From: Methylorubrum extorquens
GTDB lineage: Bacteria; Pseudomonadota; Alphaproteobacteria; Rhizobiales; Beijerinckiaceae
DNA: 6,266 nucleotides
Reading direction: 5' to 3'
NCBI GenBank assembly: GCA_019695455.1
Contig: JAEUAC010000450.1
Location: 1 to 6,266, forward strand
Part shown: in pieces, positions 5,290-6,266 of the stretch
How the letters are laid out: each line of letters opens with the position of its first letter
Position numbering within the stretch: the first letter of the stretch is position 1
Notes under the pieces: generated by a model
Seen by the model: only the letters and a program-made list of their open reading frames with translations
Told to the model about the DNA's origin: nothing
The model's database searches: none
Position numbers and translations under genes: made by a program

Positions 5290-5598
5290 TCAGTCGAACC
5301 GGTCCTGAATCAGCGCCGATTCGAGGCGCCGGAGCGCGTCGGCGAAGCCGCTCTCCTCCCGGCGCTCGCGCTCCTCGGCGGCCCGCCCGATGGTGGCCTC
5401 GAGCGCCCGCACGGCCTCGACCAGATCCCGCAGCGTCAGGTGGTCGACCAGCGCCCCGCCGATGAGCGCCAGGGTGGGATCGGGCGGCGCGGGCCGCCGG
5501 GCCGCGGTCGCGCCGGCCCGATGGCCCTGCCAGGCGGCGAGCGCCGCCAGGATCAGGGTGCCGAGCGCGATCGCGTCAGGGGTGCTGATACCGAGCAT
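5290..5598 (-). CDS. small protein with one N-terminal membrane helix and a helical tail
   Basis: I do not recognise a named family for this 102-residue protein. Residues 8-24 are one membrane helix, ending at AWQGHRAG. A Pro/Ala-rich hinge (30-42) follows, then a long amphipathic helical stretch (about 55-98) rich in Glu, Arg and Leu that could form a coiled coil. The layout resembles phage inner-membrane spanins (one membrane helix plus coiled coil) and similar small proteins of unknown role in alphaproteobacterial prophages; this is analogy only. The start ATG 5596-5598 lies inside the end of the upstream gene, overlapping it by 23 bases, so translational coupling is likely. The stop is TGA 5290-5292. 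Confidence 0.72.
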   Translation of the reverse strand: MLGISTPDAIALGTLILAALAAWQGHRAGATAARRPAPPDPTLALIGGALVDHLTLRDLVEAVRALEATIGRAAEERERREESGFADALRRLESALIQDRFD

Positions 5599-6016
5599 CG
5601 TGCGCCGCCCGGAAGATGGAGAAGAGGTCCGCGAGGGCCAGGAGGCCGTAGAGGCCGGTCCCGGTCTGCGCGATGCCGGTCGCGCCCCAGGTGGCGGCCG
5701 TCACGAGCCAGGCGACCTGCCCCCAGGACAGGGCGCCGAACAGCGCCCCCGCCATGCGGGCGAAGGGCGTGCGCGGGCTCCGGCCGTTGACGTACAGCGC
5801 CGCGAGCCGCGCCCCGCCGGCCAGCCCGAAGGCCGCCGCCCAGAAGACCTCGCCGGTCCAGGCCGTGCGGAAGGCCGCGAAGGCGGGGTCGTCGAGCGTG
5901 TCGCCGGGGAGCGCCAGCGTCAGCCCCCAGGCCACCATGACGGCGGCCGAGAACCATTCGAGCCCGCGATCGGCGAGCGCCCGGTCGAGGCGCTCGCCCG
6001 GGCGTGCGGCGGCCAC
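5576..6016 (-). CDS. four-helix integral membrane protein of unknown function
   Basis: This 146-residue protein has four hydrophobic segments: about 20-37, 54-76, 86-108 and 118-136. Notable stretches are RGLEWFSAAVMVAWGLTLAL (17-36), RLAALYVNGRSPRTP (70-84), a basic loop probably facing the cytoplasm, and LALADLFSIFRAAHDARY (126-143). I recall similar short proteins in prophage-like clusters of alphaproteobacteria but know no function or named domain. The start is taken as GTG 6014-6016, two bases after the upstream stop; an alternative GTG at 6056-6058 would add 14 residues and overlap the upstream gene by 40 bases. Neither has a strong Shine-Dalgarno. The 3' end overlaps the next gene by 23 bases. 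Close packing on both sides points to one operon. Confidence 0.74.
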   Translation of the reverse strand: MAAARPGERLDRALADRGLEWFSAAVMVAWGLTLALPGDTLDDPAFAAFRTAWTGEVFWAAAFGLAGGARLAALYVNGRSPRTPFARMAGALFGALSWGQVAWLVTAATWGATGIAQTGTGLYGLLALADLFSIFRAAHDARYQHP

Positions 6017-6018
6017 CC

Positions 6019-6266
6019 TCAGGCGCCGATCGGCCGGCGGGCCTGCCAGCGGCCCCACAGGGCGAGGCCCGCGCCCGCGAGCGTGCCCGCCGCCACGAGG
6101 ACCTGCACGACGCCCTCCTGGTGCTCGGCCGACAGGGCCTCGCCGAACAGGCCCGCGAGCGGCGCGAGGCCGGCCACGATGGCGCCCCAGGTGACGCGGC
6201 TCCGGTACCAGGGCTCGCCGTTCGTCGCATGCGCCAGGAGGGGCGCGAGCGCGGCACCGGCCCGGT
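6019..6266 (-). CDS. C-terminal part of a small two-helix membrane protein, holin-like
   Basis: This open frame enters from the right edge and stops at TGA 6019-6021, leaving 81 residues. It shows EPWYRSRVTWGAIVAGLAPL (17-36) leading into a first hydrophobic segment (about 24-43). A short polar turn SAEHQEG (45-51) follows, then a second segment (54-71), and a basic end GRWQARRPIGA. The W/Y-x-SR-x-x-W entry, two membrane helices and a basic GR.xAR.PI end match small holin-like proteins, or membrane tails of phage lysozymes, that I recall from alphaproteobacterial prophages. This is pattern memory and needs a search. Without the 5' part it cannot be told whether it stands alone or is fused to an enzyme. 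Coding is supported by codon pattern and by the 2-base junction with the next gene. Confidence 0.62.
   Translation of the reverse strand, partial: RAGAALAPLLAHATNGEPWYRSRVTWGAIVAGLAPLAGLFGEALSAEHQEGVVQVLVAAGTLAGAGLALWGRWQARRPIGA

Noticed and set aside
1..6266. CRISPR array, insertion sequence ends, rRNA, riboswitch
   Set aside because: No regularly spaced repeats, transposase motifs, terminal inverted repeats, rRNA signatures or recognised riboswitch cores were seen.

Overview
This is a very GC-rich window with coding on both strands. It looks like the chromosome of an alphaproteobacterium, most likely order Hyphomicrobiales and plausibly Methylobacteriaceae. The clues are a C4-pathway 5-aminolevulinate synthase, a class II-like EPSP synthase next to cytidylate kinase, a FYDLN_acid (TIGR02300-type) protein, and a tRNA-Ala beside that protein. 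The genus is inference from remembered gene order, not from a search.

Left part (1-3530), housekeeping genes. The 3' end of hemA (+) enters from the left edge and converges on cmk (-), with only 19 bases between their stop codons. cmk lies 4 bases downstream of aroA on the minus strand, so the two form a tight operon (nucleotide and aromatic precursor supply). cmk carries an apparent frameshift in an alternating GC run near 1216-1224. A 159-base gap separates aroA (-) from the FYDLN_acid gene (+). A tRNA-Ala(GGC) gene follows, with its own recognisable promoter and a clear intrinsic terminator.

Right part (3650-6266), all minus strand and accessory-looking. In transcription order from the right edge it holds: the C-terminal part of a small two-helix membrane protein with a holin-like look; a four-helix membrane protein; a small protein with one membrane helix and a helical tail; a DUF3307-type membrane protein; a small exported His/Cys-containing protein; and a secreted DUF305 protein with a His-rich linker. 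The first four are short, close-packed or overlapping, and resemble membrane-protein genes seen in prophages of alphaproteobacteria. The last two look like a periplasmic metal-related (possibly copper) pair. Small GC hairpins lie between and after them.

The tRNA-Ala gene therefore sits at the border between conserved core genes and an accessory, possibly phage-derived block. The observations most worth following are the broken cmk, this border, the membrane-protein cassette, and the DUF305/His-rich pair with its intergenic hairpins. No CRISPR array, insertion sequence, rRNA gene or riboswitch was recognised.
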